From assembly GCA_019637675.1 (NCBI GenBank), contig JAHBVE010000002.1:124001-188000 (forward strand): a DNA stretch of 64,000 nt. The letters are read 5' to 3'. Position 1 is the first letter of the stretch; the number at the start of each line of letters is the position of its first letter. Shown here piece by piece: positions 1 to 10,766 of the stretch. A model generated the notes under the pieces. It saw only the letters and a list, made by a program, of their open reading frames with translations. It made no database searches and was not told the DNA's origin. This stretch comes from Anaerolineales bacterium (lineage in GTDB: Bacteria > Chloroflexota > Anaerolineae > Anaerolineales > UBA11579). The position numbers were made by a program, and so were the translations under genes.

Positions 1-658
1 TGCCCAGGGCGGCGCGGTTGGCGGCTACACCGCAGGTCAGTTCGCCGGCTACTACATCATCTGGACCTTTGTGCGCCAGTTCAACCTGGCGGTAGGCCCA
101 GACAACTTCAACTGGCGCATCAAGAACGGGACCCTGGCCGGCGAGTTGCTGCGCCCCGTCCACCCCATTGATATTGACCTGGCCTGGAACCTGGGCTTCA
201 AGGTCATGCAGGTGGTGTACTGGATCCCCATCGGAGTGATCCTGTGGCTGATGTTCAAGCCTGAGGTCAACCCACAGGCCTGGCAGCTGCTCGCCTTCCC
301 GATCGTGCTGTTGCTGGCGGCGTATGTGCGCTTCTTTGTAATGTGGCTGGTTGGCTTGATGTGCTTCTGGACGGAACGGATCGACTCGCTGATCGAGCTG
401 TACTTCGCCGCCGAGCTGCTGTTCTCCGGGCGTTTGGTACCGCTGGAGATCATGCCTGCCTGGGCGCAAAACGTGGCGGGGTACCTGCCCTTCCAGTGGA
501 CCTTTTACTTCCCGATCGAGCTGCTGCTGGGCCGGGTGACGATCAACGAATTTGGAATTGGCGTCTTTGCCCAAGTGGCGTGGATCCTGGCGGCCTATGT
601 TGGCATCCGGCTGATCTGGGTCAGAGCGGTAAGGCGCTTTACTGCAGTAGGAGCTTAA
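1..658 (+). CDS. ABC-2 family transporter permease, 5' end outside window
   Basis: This membrane permease subunit of an ABC exporter is read from base 2 in an open frame, so the true start lies upstream. About 218 residues remain. The sequence is nearly collinear with the next gene: GGYTA, FAGYYIIWT, VRQFNLA, ELLRPVHP, CFWTER, YFAAELLFSGRLVPLE and LPFQWTFYFPIE occur in both. The family (ABC-2, DUF990-like) has six membrane segments and normally pairs with a second permease and an ATPase. The ATPase is not in the window and is probably upstream. It ends 3 bases before the next ATG, so the genes are co-transcribed. The substrate cannot be inferred. Confidence 0.85.
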   Translation, partial: AQGGAVGGYTAGQFAGYYIIWTFVRQFNLAVGPDNFNWRIKNGTLAGELLRPVHPIDIDLAWNLGFKVMQVVYWIPIGVILWLMFKPEVNPQAWQLLAFPIVLLLAAYVRFFVMWLVGLMCFWTERIDSLIELYFAAELLFSGRLVPLEIMPAWAQNVAGYLPFQWTFYFPIELLLGRVTINEFGIGVFAQVAWILAAYVGIRLIWVRAVRRFTAVGA

Positions 659-661
659 GGA

Positions 662-1513
662 ATGAGTGAACTAGCAACACCAATAAAACCTGAGCCGCGG
701 CGTTTTGGGCTGCGCAATATGCTGACCATGTATGCGGTGGCGGCGCGCCAGGCGATCATCGAGCAGTTGCAATACCCGGCCGCCAATATGATGTTCATGG
801 TGCACATTCTGATCGAGCCGGTGATCTACCTGGTGGTATGGAGCTCGGTGGCCACTTCGCAAGGCGGCGCCATCGGCGGGTACACCGCGGCCGAGTTCGC
901 CGGCTACTACATCATCTGGACCCTGGTGCGCCAGTTCAACCTGGCGATCGGCCCGCAGGGCTTCCACTGGCGCATCAAAGAAGGCCGCCTGGCGGCCGAG
1001 CTGCTGCGCCCGGTGCACCCCCTGCTGCCTGACCTGGGCTACTACCTGGGCTACAAGGTCCCGCAGACCATCTACTGGTTGCCGATGGGCATTTTGCTGT
1101 GGCTGCTGTTCAAGCCGGAGATCAACCCGGTGGCCTGGCAGATCGCCGCATTCCCGGTAGTGCTGATGCTGGCCTTCTTTGTCCGCTTCTTTTTCATGTG
1201 GTTGCTGGGCCTGGTGTGCTTCTGGACCGAGCGTGTGGATGCGCTGTTCGAGCTGTACTTTGCGGCCGAACTGCTGTTCTCCGGCCGCCTGGTGCCGCTG
1301 GAGGTGATGCCAACCTGGGCCCAGAACGTGGCCAACTTCCTGCCCTTCCAGTGGACCTTCTACTTTCCCATCGAGGTGTTGCTAGGGCGCGTGGACCTGC
1401 CCGAATTCTGGCCCGGCGTGCTGGCCCAGCTGGCCTGGATCGCAGGCGGCTACACGCTGGTGCGCATGATATGGAAACTGGCCGTGAAGCGCTTCACGGC
1501 GGTTGGGAGCTAA
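662..1513 (+). CDS. ABC-2 family transporter permease, paralogue of the preceding gene
   Basis: This 283-residue integral membrane protein is the full-length version of the neighbour it follows. After a short cytoplasmic N-terminus it has about six hydrophobic segments, and it ends RFTAVGS where the upstream copy ends RFTAVGA. The family forms the membrane pore of ABC exporters. The ATG at 662 follows the upstream stop by 3 bases. High similarity with the same order of motifs indicates a tandem duplication followed by modest divergence. The pair may form a heterodimer, or one copy may pair with the third permease at 1515. The transported substrate is unknown. Confidence 0.88.
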   Translation: MSELATPIKPEPRRFGLRNMLTMYAVAARQAIIEQLQYPAANMMFMVHILIEPVIYLVVWSSVATSQGGAIGGYTAAEFAGYYIIWTLVRQFNLAIGPQGFHWRIKEGRLAAELLRPVHPLLPDLGYYLGYKVPQTIYWLPMGILLWLLFKPEINPVAWQIAAFPVVLMLAFFVRFFFMWLLGLVCFWTERVDALFELYFAAELLFSGRLVPLEVMPTWAQNVANFLPFQWTFYFPIEVLLGRVDLPEFWPGVLAQLAWIAGGYTLVRMIWKLAVKRFTAVGS

Positions 1514-1514
1514 G

Positions 1515-2303
1515 ATGCTTAAACCTATAAAACTGTTTGGCTTGTTCGCACGCATCAGCATCTTGAATGAAGTGCAGTATCGCGCCAACTTCTTTTTGCA
1601 GGTTCTGCAATCCAGCCTGTCGCTGGGCACTGGCCTGATCGTTCTCAGCGTGGTCTACAGCTACACAGACAACCTGGGCGGCTGGTCACAAGCGGAGCTG
1701 CTGGCAGTGTACGGCGTGTTCGTACTGATGAGCGGCCTGATCGGCAGCCTGGTGCTGCCCAACATGTGGGCCTTCATGGAGGATGTACGCGAGGGCCGCC
1801 TGGACTTCACGCTCACCAAACCAGAAGACGCCCAGGTGCTGATCAGCGTGCGGGTGGTGGCGATCTGGCGTCTGGTGGATGTGGTGCTTGGGCTGATCGT
1901 GCTGGGCGTGGCAATCACGCGCATGGGGCTGGAAGCCAGTTGGTGGCTGGCGTTCGCCTTTGCCGCCACCCTCATCATGGGCATGGTCCTGCTCTACTGC
2001 GTGCTGCTGCTCGCATCCATCCTCTCGTTTTGGTTCGTGCGCGTGTGGGAGCTGATGGAAATGATGCAGAGTATCTTCCAGGCCGGGCGCTGGCCGGTGG
2101 GCATCTACCCTGACTGGCTGCGGCTTGGCCTCACTTACCTGATCCCGGTGGCCTTCGCCGTCACTGTGCCGGCCGAAGCGCTGACCGGGCGGCTAACGCC
2201 GGAGCTGCTGGCAGGCACGCTGCTCTTCACGATCGTGGCATTGGTGGTTACGCGTTTGATCTGGAAATGGGGTTTGAGGAATTACAGCGGCGCATCGGCA
2301 TAA
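1515..2303 (+). CDS. ABC-2 family (DUF990-like) permease
   Basis: This 262-residue hydrophobic protein starts at ATG 1515, one base after the previous stop, with GGGAG in the preceding gene end as ribosome binding site. A TTG at 1503 in the same frame is a weaker start. It has about six membrane segments and the loop GRLDFTLTKPEDAQVLIS, typical of the DUF990 permeases that sit beside a second ABC-2 permease. It differs clearly from the two upstream paralogues, so the operon has a pair plus a duplicated partner. The gene ends inside a 21-base segment (2279-2299) that is repeated 176 bases downstream. Confidence 0.85.
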   Translation: MLKPIKLFGLFARISILNEVQYRANFFLQVLQSSLSLGTGLIVLSVVYSYTDNLGGWSQAELLAVYGVFVLMSGLIGSLVLPNMWAFMEDVREGRLDFTLTKPEDAQVLISVRVVAIWRLVDVVLGLIVLGVAITRMGLEASWWLAFAFAATLIMGMVLLYCVLLLASILSFWFVRVWELMEMMQSIFQAGRWPVGIYPDWLRLGLTYLIPVAFAVTVPAEALTGRLTPELLAGTLLFTIVALVVTRLIWKWGLRNYSGASA

Positions 2304-2540
2304 TTCAAGTGAATAGTGAACAGTGATGAGTGATCGGCGGCCAGCTGATCATTCATCGCTGCTGTTCCTGTTTCGCTCGGAGTGAGGAAAAAGCAAAGGG
2401 GCGGGTCTGAGACCCGCCCCTACTGCTATCGTGTACATGAGACACTAGACTAAAGAATTACAGCGGCGCATCGGCCTAAATACAGTGAATAGTGAACAAT
2501 GATGGGTTGCGCTACCTGATCACTCATCACGCATCACTGG
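2279..2540. repeat. Duplicated gene end plus two heptad-hairpin repeats (family A, copies 1 and 2)
   Basis: The bases GAATTACAGCGGCGCATCGGC at the 3' end of the ABC permease (2279-2299) recur at 2455-2475. Each copy is followed by GTGAATAGTGAACA and a run of GTGANNN heptads. The heptads are answered by reverse-complement heptads (NNNTCAC) at about 2341-2370 and 2512-2540, so each copy can fold as a hairpin. The segment lies between convergent genes and ends at the rlmI stop codon. Confidence 0.75.
2398..2420. terminator. Perfect GC-rich palindrome (family E, copy 1), possible terminator
   Basis: An 11-base arm GGGGCGGGTCT and its exact complement surround a single G. It sits between convergent genes. 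Three near-identical copies occur at 56594-56614, 56733-56754 and 56910-56931. No T run follows, so Rho-independent termination is only possible. Confidence 0.5.
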
Positions 2541-2543
2541 CAA

Positions 2544-3728
2544 CTAGACTTCTATCAACAATCCCTTCAAATACTCCCCTTCCGGGAAGTTGAGCGCGAC
2601 CGGATGATCGGCGCCCTGGCTCATGCGCCCAAGGATGCGGGCATCGATGCCCGCATCCAGGGCGGCCCCGGCCACGATCTTCTGGAACAGGGCTGCATCC
2701 ACCCCACCCGAGCACGAGAAGGTGAGCAAGAGGCCGCCGGGCCGCAGCAGCTTGAGGGCCAGCAGGTTGATGTCCTTGTAGCCGCGGGCTGCCCGCTCGG
2801 CGGTGGCGCGCGTGGGCGCGAACTTGGGCGGGTCAAGCACCACCATATCGAACTGGCGGCCGGAGTCGCGGAAGCGGCGCAGCACCTGGAAGGCATCCCC
2901 ATCAATGAACTCGGCCTTGTCAGCCGGCAGCTGGTTGCGCTGCAGGTTGCGGGCGGCCAGCTCCAGCGCGGCGGCCGAGTCGTCCACCAGGGTCACGCCC
3001 GCCGCCCCGCCGCGCAGCATGTGGGTGGCGAAGCCGCCGGTGTACGAGAAGCAATCCAGCACCTGGCGGCCAGCGGCCAGGCTACTGGCCAGCATGCGGT
3101 TGGCGCGCTGGTCAAGATAGAAGCCGGTCTTGTGCCCGCCGGCGAGATCGACCTCGAATTGCAGGCCGGCTTCGGTCACCAGCAGCGGCTCGGCGGGCTG
3201 CGCACCACGCAGGGTGCCGACGCGCGGCGGCAGGCCCTCCAGCTCGCGGATATCTGCGTCGGAGCGCTCGAAGATCACGTCCGGCTGGCACAACTCCATC
3301 AGGGCATCGGCGAGCGGCTCGCGCCAGCGCTCGGCGCCCCAGCTGAGGCATTGCAGCACGAGGGCGCCGCCGTATTGGTCCACCACGATGCCGGGCAAGC
3401 CGTCCGACTCGGCGTGGACCAGGCGCATGCCATTGCTGGGCAGGTTCAGGGCGCGGCGTGAAGCGATAGCGGCGGCCAGGCGGCGGTGGATGAACGCCGC
3501 GTCGATCTCCTCATCCTGGTTCCACGACCAGACCCGGGCGCGGATCTGCGAGGGGTGGCTATACGCAGCGCTGGCGAGAAATTCGCCGCGGGCGGAGTGG
3601 ATGTCGACAGTATCGCCGGGCTGCGGCGAACCCTCGGCGCGGGCCACCGCGCTGGCGAAGACCCAGGGGTGCCTGCGCTGCAAGGAACGCTCGCGGCCGG
3701 GGGCGAGGATGAGCTTGGGAGTTGGCAT
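2544..3728 (-). CDS. rlmI: 23S rRNA (cytosine-5) methyltransferase RlmI-like
   Basis: This 394-residue protein is predicted to be a SAM-dependent methyltransferase making m5C in large-subunit rRNA (C1962 in E. coli). The N-terminus (about 5-75) is a PUA-like RNA-binding domain with the RHPWVFASAV signature. The C-terminal half is a Rossmann methyltransferase with the SAM motif DCFSYTGGFATHML and the catalytic loop LDPPKFAP. Length and domain order match RlmI/YccW. ATG 3728 (MPTPKL) is chosen over a TTG five codons upstream because PUA homology begins there. The stop lies at the edge of a family A repeat, and an octamer palindrome lies upstream between it and the MFS gene. Confidence 0.9.
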   Translation of the reverse strand: MPTPKLILAPGRERSLQRRHPWVFASAVARAEGSPQPGDTVDIHSARGEFLASAAYSHPSQIRARVWSWNQDEEIDAAFIHRRLAAAIASRRALNLPSNGMRLVHAESDGLPGIVVDQYGGALVLQCLSWGAERWREPLADALMELCQPDVIFERSDADIRELEGLPPRVGTLRGAQPAEPLLVTEAGLQFEVDLAGGHKTGFYLDQRANRMLASSLAAGRQVLDCFSYTGGFATHMLRGGAAGVTLVDDSAAALELAARNLQRNQLPADKAEFIDGDAFQVLRRFRDSGRQFDMVVLDPPKFAPTRATAERAARGYKDINLLALKLLRPGGLLLTFSCSGGVDAALFQKIVAGAALDAGIDARILGRMSQGADHPVALNFPEGEYLKGLLIEV

Positions 3729-3740
3729 AACAATCAACAC

Positions 3741-3767
3741 CAATCGACTAATTGATTAATCGATTGG
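3741..3767. repeat. Octamer-period palindrome (family D, copy 1)
   Basis: CAATCGAC-TAATTGATTAATCGATTG is an almost perfect palindrome built of degenerate GATTAATC-like octamers. It lies between the rlmI start and the MFS stop. Copies occur at 21711, 27150, 33794 and inside ygfZ at 56122. Confidence 0.7.
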
Positions 3768-3773
3768 AGTTTA

Positions 3774-5105
3774 TCATCCGCTGCTGGCGGCACTCCCCTT
3801 CGCATAGCGCTTGGCCAGCAGCTTGTAAGGATTGGAGCGCATGGCGATCATGGTGACGATGAAACCAATGATGCCGGTGACGGTGAAGACCAGGGCCATA
3901 CCGCGGGCCGGGCCAGTGCCGAACCAACTGCCGATCAGCTCCACCCCCGCCCCGTCGGTCATGAAGGGGATGAAATAGAACTGGGCGATGGGGCCGATAA
4001 GGAACGAGGTCAGCGGCGCGGCGGCCAGCTCGACGCTCTGGGCGAAGCCGAACACGCGGCCCTGGCGGGTCTGCGGCACGACACGCTGGATGATGGTGTG
4101 CTCGGCCGCCTCGATGAACGGTACCACGGTGAGGTAGATGAACAGGCCCACCGTCATCAGCAGGATAGAGGGCTGGATGGTGAAGATGGACGAGATGAAC
4201 CAGATCACCAGGTTGGCGCCAAACAAGGCGCGCAACGGCTCACCGCCCAGACCAAAGCGGGCGATCAGCAGGCCGCCCACAATGAAACCGGTGCTGACAA
4301 TGCCCCACAGAAAGCCCCAGGCCTCGACCGACATCATCGACAGGCCGTAGGCATCCATCAGCGACATGAACACGCCGCCCAGCAAGTTGTTGAAGGTGGT
4401 GAACAGGATCAGCGCGGCCAGGCCCGGCACGGCAGCGATGAGCTTGTAAGTGCCGCGCAGATCGACCGACTTGGGCGCGCCGCCCTCCACATGGGCGATC
4501 TTGTTCTCAGGCACCTCGATGGTCCACAGATGGGCAATGGCCAGCAGGGTCATCACCATGGCCAGGCCGAACACCCAGATCATGCCGGCCTGGCCGACCA
4601 GCAGACCGCTGATGACGGAGGTGGTGAGGAACGAGACGCCGAACACGGTGCCGACCAGGCCGTTGGCGCGCTCGCGCTCCTTGGCGGCAAACAGCAGCGT
4701 GACCAGCGTGGGCATGGCGATGGAGCGGATGTTGCCGGCGATCATGCCGAGCAAGATCAGCACGGCCAGCGCCCACAGGCGCACGCTATCCGGCCGGGTG
4801 AACTCGCCCGGCGTGGCGGACAGGTAGATGATGAAGCACAGGGCGAACATCACGAAGGAGAAGACGCTGGAGACCAGCATCATGGTTTTCTTCTTGTTGT
4901 GGTCGACCAGCGAACCGAGCCAGAAGCCGGAGACGGCCACCAGCACCAGATACAGACCGCCCATAATGGAGGTGACCAAGACGGACTGGGTCTCCAGGTA
5001 AGCGTAAAAGATGATGGCGAACCATACGGTGCTGTTGGTGATCGAAGCCACCAGGTTGTTGCCCAACAAGGAATAAAAGGCTTTTTGCTTTTGTGCTTTT
5101 TTCAT
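3774..5105 (-). CDS. MFS transporter
   Basis: This 443-residue major facilitator protein has about 12 hydrophobic segments. A short Lys-rich cytoplasmic N-terminus (KKAQKQK) precedes the first segment. The loop LGSLVDHNKKKTMM between segments 2 and 3 matches the MFS motif A region with its conserved acidic residue and basic cluster. ATG 5105 is used; a GTG at 5117 in frame is an alternative. It lies downstream of the synthase gene at 5173 but is separated from it by a strong terminator, so it probably has its own promoter. The substrate is not inferable. It is not a close paralogue of the MFS genes at 30850 and 35745. Confidence 0.85.
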   Translation of the reverse strand: MKKAQKQKAFYSLLGNNLVASITNSTVWFAIIFYAYLETQSVLVTSIMGGLYLVLVAVSGFWLGSLVDHNKKKTMMLVSSVFSFVMFALCFIIYLSATPGEFTRPDSVRLWALAVLILLGMIAGNIRSIAMPTLVTLLFAAKERERANGLVGTVFGVSFLTTSVISGLLVGQAGMIWVFGLAMVMTLLAIAHLWTIEVPENKIAHVEGGAPKSVDLRGTYKLIAAVPGLAALILFTTFNNLLGGVFMSLMDAYGLSMMSVEAWGFLWGIVSTGFIVGGLLIARFGLGGEPLRALFGANLVIWFISSIFTIQPSILLMTVGLFIYLTVVPFIEAAEHTIIQRVVPQTRQGRVFGFAQSVELAAAPLTSFLIGPIAQFYFIPFMTDGAGVELIGSWFGTGPARGMALVFTVTGIIGFIVTMIAMRSNPYKLLAKRYAKGSAASSG

Positions 5106-5121
5106 GCTTTTTCCCACGGAA

Positions 5122-5150
5122 TAAAAAAGCCGTTGCTTCGCAACGGCTTT
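5122..5150 (-). terminator. Rho-independent terminator for the synthase gene at 5173
   Basis: A 10-bp stem (AAAGCCGTTG with its complement) encloses a CTTCG loop. On the minus strand it is followed by TTTTTTAT. It lies just after the stop of the gene read toward it. Confidence 0.88.
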
Positions 5151-5172
5151 ATTGAATAGGCGAACACTTATT

Positions 5173-6384
5173 CTACTTCAAAATACCGAGTTTTTTGCCC
5201 TCTTCGGCGATGATGTCCATAGCACGCTCGATATCCTCAGTCTTGTGGGCGGCGGTGACGGTGGCGCGCAGGCGGGCCTTGCCCTGCTCCACCGCTGGGG
5301 AAACGACCGGCAGCACGAAGATATCGCGCTCCTGCACGTTGCGGGTCAGCGCGTAGGCCAGGTCGTCCTCGCCACACAAGACCGGCACGATGGCGGTCTC
5401 GGTCAGCATGGTGTCAAAGCCGCGGCTTTGCAGGCCACTGATGAACTGCTTGCCGTTGGCGGTCAGCTTCTCGATGCGCCAGGGCTCATCCAGGATGACT
5501 TTGAAGGCCTCGTTGGCGGCGGCCGCCTGGGCCGGCGGCAGCGCGGCCGAGAAGATGTAGGCACGGCTGGCGTGGCGCAGGTAATTGACCATATCCGCGT
5601 TGCCGGCAATGTAGCCGCCGACCGAGGGGATGGTCTTGCTGAGCGTGCCCATCTTGATATCGATCGCGCCTTCCATGCCGTAGTGCTCTTCGATACCGCG
5701 GCCGGTCTTGCCCAGCACGCCGATGGAGTGAGCCTCATCGATCATCAGCCAGGCATGGTGTTTGCGAGATAACTCCACGATGTGCGGCAGGTCGATGATG
5801 TCGCCGTCCATGCTGAAGACAGAGTCGGCGATGATCAGCTTGGCGGAAGAAGCGGGCGCTTCCTCCAGCACGCGCTCCAGGTCGTTGAGATCATTGTGCT
5901 TGAAGCGCACGAACTTGGCGCCGGACATCATGCAGCCGTCTACGATGCTGGCATGGTTGAGGCGGTCGGAGAACACATAGTCGTGCCGGCCGAGCAGCGT
6001 GGAGACCACCGTGAGGTTGGTGGCATAGCCGGAGGTGTAGGTGATGGCGGTTTCGGCGCCTTTGAAATTGGCGATCGTCTCTTCGAGCTCGTTGTGGATA
6101 TCCAGCGTGCCGGCCAGGGTGCGCACACCGTGCGTGCCGGTGCCATAGCGGTCAATGGCGGCCTTGGCGGCCTCGTTGATGCGCGGGTGCCCGATCAGGC
6201 CCAGGTAGCTGTACGAGGCGAACATTTGCATGACGCGGCCGCGCACCAGCACCTTGGACTCGTCCATCATTTCAGTGATGGGCTGGTTGTAGTAATAAAG
6301 ACCGGCTTCTTTCAGAAGGCGAATGCGCTCGGCAAAGCCGTCAATACGTTTGCTAATTGCGTCTTCAATGCGTGGAGATGTCAT
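5173..6384 (-). CDS. Alpha-oxoamine synthase family PLP enzyme (KBL/AONS/SPT-like)
   Basis: This 403-residue fold-type I PLP enzyme condenses an amino acid with an acyl-CoA. Visible residues are the PLP lysine K250 in GTLSKTIPSVGG, the cofactor aspartate D216 and H219 in MIDEAHSIG, H144 in RLNHASIVDG, and the substrate-binding GTGTHGVRTLAG loop. Family members make 2-amino-3-ketobutyrate, 8-amino-7-oxononanoate or ketosphinganine. Neither a threonine dehydrogenase nor other biotin genes are adjacent, so the acyl-CoA and amino acid cannot be assigned. A canonical promoter lies upstream, ATG 6384 has AAAGGA as ribosome binding site, and a terminator follows, so it is monocistronic. Confidence 0.88.
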   Translation of the reverse strand: MTSPRIEDAISKRIDGFAERIRLLKEAGLYYYNQPITEMMDESKVLVRGRVMQMFASYSYLGLIGHPRINEAAKAAIDRYGTGTHGVRTLAGTLDIHNELEETIANFKGAETAITYTSGYATNLTVVSTLLGRHDYVFSDRLNHASIVDGCMMSGAKFVRFKHNDLNDLERVLEEAPASSAKLIIADSVFSMDGDIIDLPHIVELSRKHHAWLMIDEAHSIGVLGKTGRGIEEHYGMEGAIDIKMGTLSKTIPSVGGYIAGNADMVNYLRHASRAYIFSAALPPAQAAAANEAFKVILDEPWRIEKLTANGKQFISGLQSRGFDTMLTETAIVPVLCGEDDLAYALTRNVQERDIFVLPVVSPAVEQGKARLRATVTAAHKTEDIERAMDIIAEEGKKLGILK

Positions 6385-6406
6385 TCATGTTCCTTTGCGA
6401 GGGGTC

Positions 6407-6435
6407 AGTGTAGCTCACCCCGTTAGGGCTGTCAA
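6407..6435 (-). promoter_or_regulatory. Sigma-70 type promoter of the synthase gene
   Basis: On the minus strand TTGACA (6435-6430), a 17-base spacer and TACACT (6412-6407) precede the ATG by about 22 bases. This leaves room for the ribosome binding site AAAGGA. Confidence 0.8.
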
Positions 6436-6455
6436 CGCAGGCCAGCGCAGGCGCA

Positions 6456-7043
6456 CTAGCCGCGTGAGCGCTCGAGCAGGGTCATGGTGAGCAGGCTCAG
6501 CAGCACCAGCGGCTCGTCGGCCTCGGTGAGAGCTGGCCCGCTGTCGAGCTTGAACTTGCCCTCGAAGAAGGCCGGCTGCTTCACCAGGCGGGCCACCAGC
6601 TGCCCCTGGCCATTGGTGACCAGGTAGGCCGGGTGGAACAGGTAGCCGCTGAGCATGCCGATCACCGGCAGCTCGCCAAAGAACGAGTCCCACACGCGCA
6701 CCCAGACATTCTCTTCTTTGATGGTCATGACCGGGTTGTCTGCGGCGTCGAACACATCATAGTGGGCGCGCCATAGGGAGCGCATACCCTGGCGCTTGAC
6801 TGAGCCCAGCGCGCTGCCGCTGGCGCTCTTGAAGTTATAGCGGGCCGAGAAATCGATCACACGGTCGGCCTTGACGCTGTAAAGCAAGCGGGTCTGCTCC
6901 TTATCTGAGAAAACCTCGATCTCCTCACGCAGCTTGAGCAGCTTCTGCTTGACATGGGCAACGGTTGTGCCGGCAGCATCCTGCACGTTGATCTGTGAGG
7001 CCAATGCCAGGATCTTGAAGGACAGGGTAAGCGGAAAGTTCAT
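6456..7043 (-). CDS. LURP-one-related (LOR, DUF567-like) protein
   Basis: This 195-residue soluble protein resembles the LURP-one/tubby-like fold shared with phospholipid scramblases. It begins with a short strand-forming segment (LTLSFKILALASQINV) and alternates beta strands through GMRSLWRAHYDVFDAADNPVMTIKEEN. A hydrophobic stretch YLVTNGQGQLVARLVKQ and a C-terminal helix (LVLLSLLTMTLLERS) complete the fold. The bacterial function is unknown. It lies 12 bases downstream of ligA on the same strand and is probably translated from the same transcript, but a role in DNA repair is not implied. Confidence 0.72.
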   Translation of the reverse strand: MNFPLTLSFKILALASQINVQDAAGTTVAHVKQKLLKLREEIEVFSDKEQTRLLYSVKADRVIDFSARYNFKSASGSALGSVKRQGMRSLWRAHYDVFDAADNPVMTIKEENVWVRVWDSFFGELPVIGMLSGYLFHPAYLVTNGQGQLVARLVKQPAFFEGKFKLDSGPALTEADEPLVLLSLLTMTLLERSRG

Positions 7044-7055
7044 GATTTCTCCTTG

Positions 7056-9220
<2,165 letters not shown>

Positions 9221-9234
9221 TGTAAGCTGATGAA

Positions 9235-9912
9235 TTACCCAAAGAAATCAGCCAGCTCGGCGACGCAGTTGGCGCCGAGCTTGTGCCCCACCTCGGACTC
9301 GCAATAGCGTACCTGGGCGCCGGCCGCAGCCAGCTGCTCACGGGCGGCGTAAGCCCGCGCCACCGGCACGGTCTGGTCTTGCGTGCCGTGGGCGATGAAA
9401 ACCGGCAAGCCGCTGAGGGCCGGCAGGGCCGCCTGGCTGGCTTCCGGCAGGAAGCCGGCCAGCATGGCCAGGCGCTGCACGCGGGCAGCATTCAGCGTGG
9501 CGTAGGCCACGCTGAATGCTGAACCCTGGCTGAAGCCGGCCATGCCAAAGCGGGCAAAGTCGGCTTGGGGGAAGTGGGCAGGAAGCTCGGCCAGCAGGCT
9601 CTCGAAGGCGGCCACGGCGGGCGCGAACATCTCCAGCGTGCTGAAGCCATCGGCGCGTTCCTGCACCCAACTGTAGCCGGCGATCTCCGGATGGTTGGAG
9701 GGATATGGAGCGCGCGGCGCGATCAGCAGCGCGTGCTTAGGCAAGCGCGGCGCAAAGACCCACATGGAGTGCTCGTCACCGGTCCAGCCGTGGATGAGCA
9801 ATATGATGGGATGCGGGTCGCTTTGCAGGTCGCTGTGCTGCCCCTCCCCCGCGGGTTGGCGAACCTTGAGGGTCCAGCCGTCAATGTTCAGGTCTTGCAG
9901 GTCTGCGAGCAT
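9235..9912 (-). CDS. Alpha/beta hydrolase, carboxylesterase/phospholipase type
   Basis: This 225-residue cytosolic serine hydrolase has the triad S128 in GFSQG, D179 in HGTQDQTVP and H210 in SEVGHKLG. The oxyanion region is LLIHGWTGDEHS at about 38-49. Size and motif spacing fit the carboxylesterase/lysophospholipase or dienelactone hydrolase clan. Its ATG overlaps the last base of the patatin gene upstream, so the two are translationally coupled. That pairs two predicted lipid or ester hydrolases. The substrate is unknown. The hairpin repeat at 9141-9220 follows the stop and may act as terminator. Confidence 0.85.
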   Translation of the reverse strand: MLADLQDLNIDGWTLKVRQPAGEGQHSDLQSDPHPIILLIHGWTGDEHSMWVFAPRLPKHALLIAPRAPYPSNHPEIAGYSWVQERADGFSTLEMFAPAVAAFESLLAELPAHFPQADFARFGMAGFSQGSAFSVAYATLNAARVQRLAMLAGFLPEASQAALPALSGLPVFIAHGTQDQTVPVARAYAAREQLAAAGAQVRYCESEVGHKLGANCVAELADFFG

Positions 9913-10766
9913 TAGTCCTCGAAAAGAGCGTGGAGTTGCGGCAGCGCTTCGGCCACGGCTTGTTCGCCGCGGCGAGCCAATTCGTGCACATCGGCACGGT
10001 CGAGCAATGAGATGCCGCGCACGGCCGGATACAGCAGCAGCTCAGGCTGCTCTAGTTGGATGCGAGCGTCTTCCAGGTTCTTACGCGTGATGCCGAAGGC
10101 GCGGCTGAAGTTGGCCAGGGCGCGTACCCAACGCAGGCGGCGCAAATGGCGCAGGCCCGTGAGGCCGGTCAGGTCGCTGGTGCCGGAGATCGGCTGCCCG
10201 GCGCCCAGCGGGCGGCCGGAGAGCGAGACGGCCACCACCGGCAGGTCAGCCGGGCTGGCCAGGCTGCGCGCCAGGGCGATCGGCAGCGGCGTACTGATGG
10301 CGCCGTCCACCAGCGCCCACTCCCCCATTACGCTGGATGGGAACACGCCGGGGAAGGCAATGGCGGCCAGCACCGCATCCACCACGCGGCCGCTGCGCAG
10401 CACCACGGCTGCGCCCGTGTGCAGGTCTACCGCGGTGGCGGCATACGGAGCGCGCAGCTCTTCGATGTTGCGCTCGCCCAGCATGTCTTCCAGGAAGCGT
10501 TGCATACCCGCCAGGCCGCGGAAGCCATCCGCCTGTTCGCCGCGCCCGCGGCGGAACAGCCGGCCGTGCTGCATGGCGGCCGAGGCCTCGGCGATCTGGT
10601 CCGGGCTGTGGCCGGCCAGGTATAGCGCGCCCACCAGGGCGCCAATGCTGGTGCCGGCCAGCGCGGCCACGCTGACGCCTTCACGCTCCAGGGCGCGCAA
10701 GACGCCAATGTGAGCGCCGCCACGCGCCCCACCCCCGCCTAACGCCAGGGCGATCTGCTTCGGCAC
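9912..10766 (-). CDS. Patatin-like phospholipase (RssA/YchK type)
   Basis: This 284-residue lipid acyl hydrolase uses a Ser-Asp dyad. The oxyanion hole [12 protein letters not shown] is at 10-21, the nucleophile S40 lies in GTSIG, and the partner D154 lies in VDGAIS. No signal peptide is seen, so it should be cytosolic or membrane-associated. Length matches the RssA group. It lies directly after proS (gap 0) and overlaps the esterase gene by one base, so proS, patatin and esterase form one transcription unit. Association with proS looks incidental. Confidence 0.88.
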   Translation of the reverse strand: MPKQIALALGGGGARGGAHIGVLRALEREGVSVAALAGTSIGALVGALYLAGHSPDQIAEASAAMQHGRLFRRGRGEQADGFRGLAGMQRFLEDMLGERNIEELRAPYAATAVDLHTGAAVVLRSGRVVDAVLAAIAFPGVFPSSVMGEWALVDGAISTPLPIALARSLASPADLPVVAVSLSGRPLGAGQPISGTSDLTGLTGLRHLRRLRWVRALANFSRAFGITRKNLEDARIQLEQPELLLYPAVRGISLLDRADVHELARRGEQAVAEALPQLHALFED

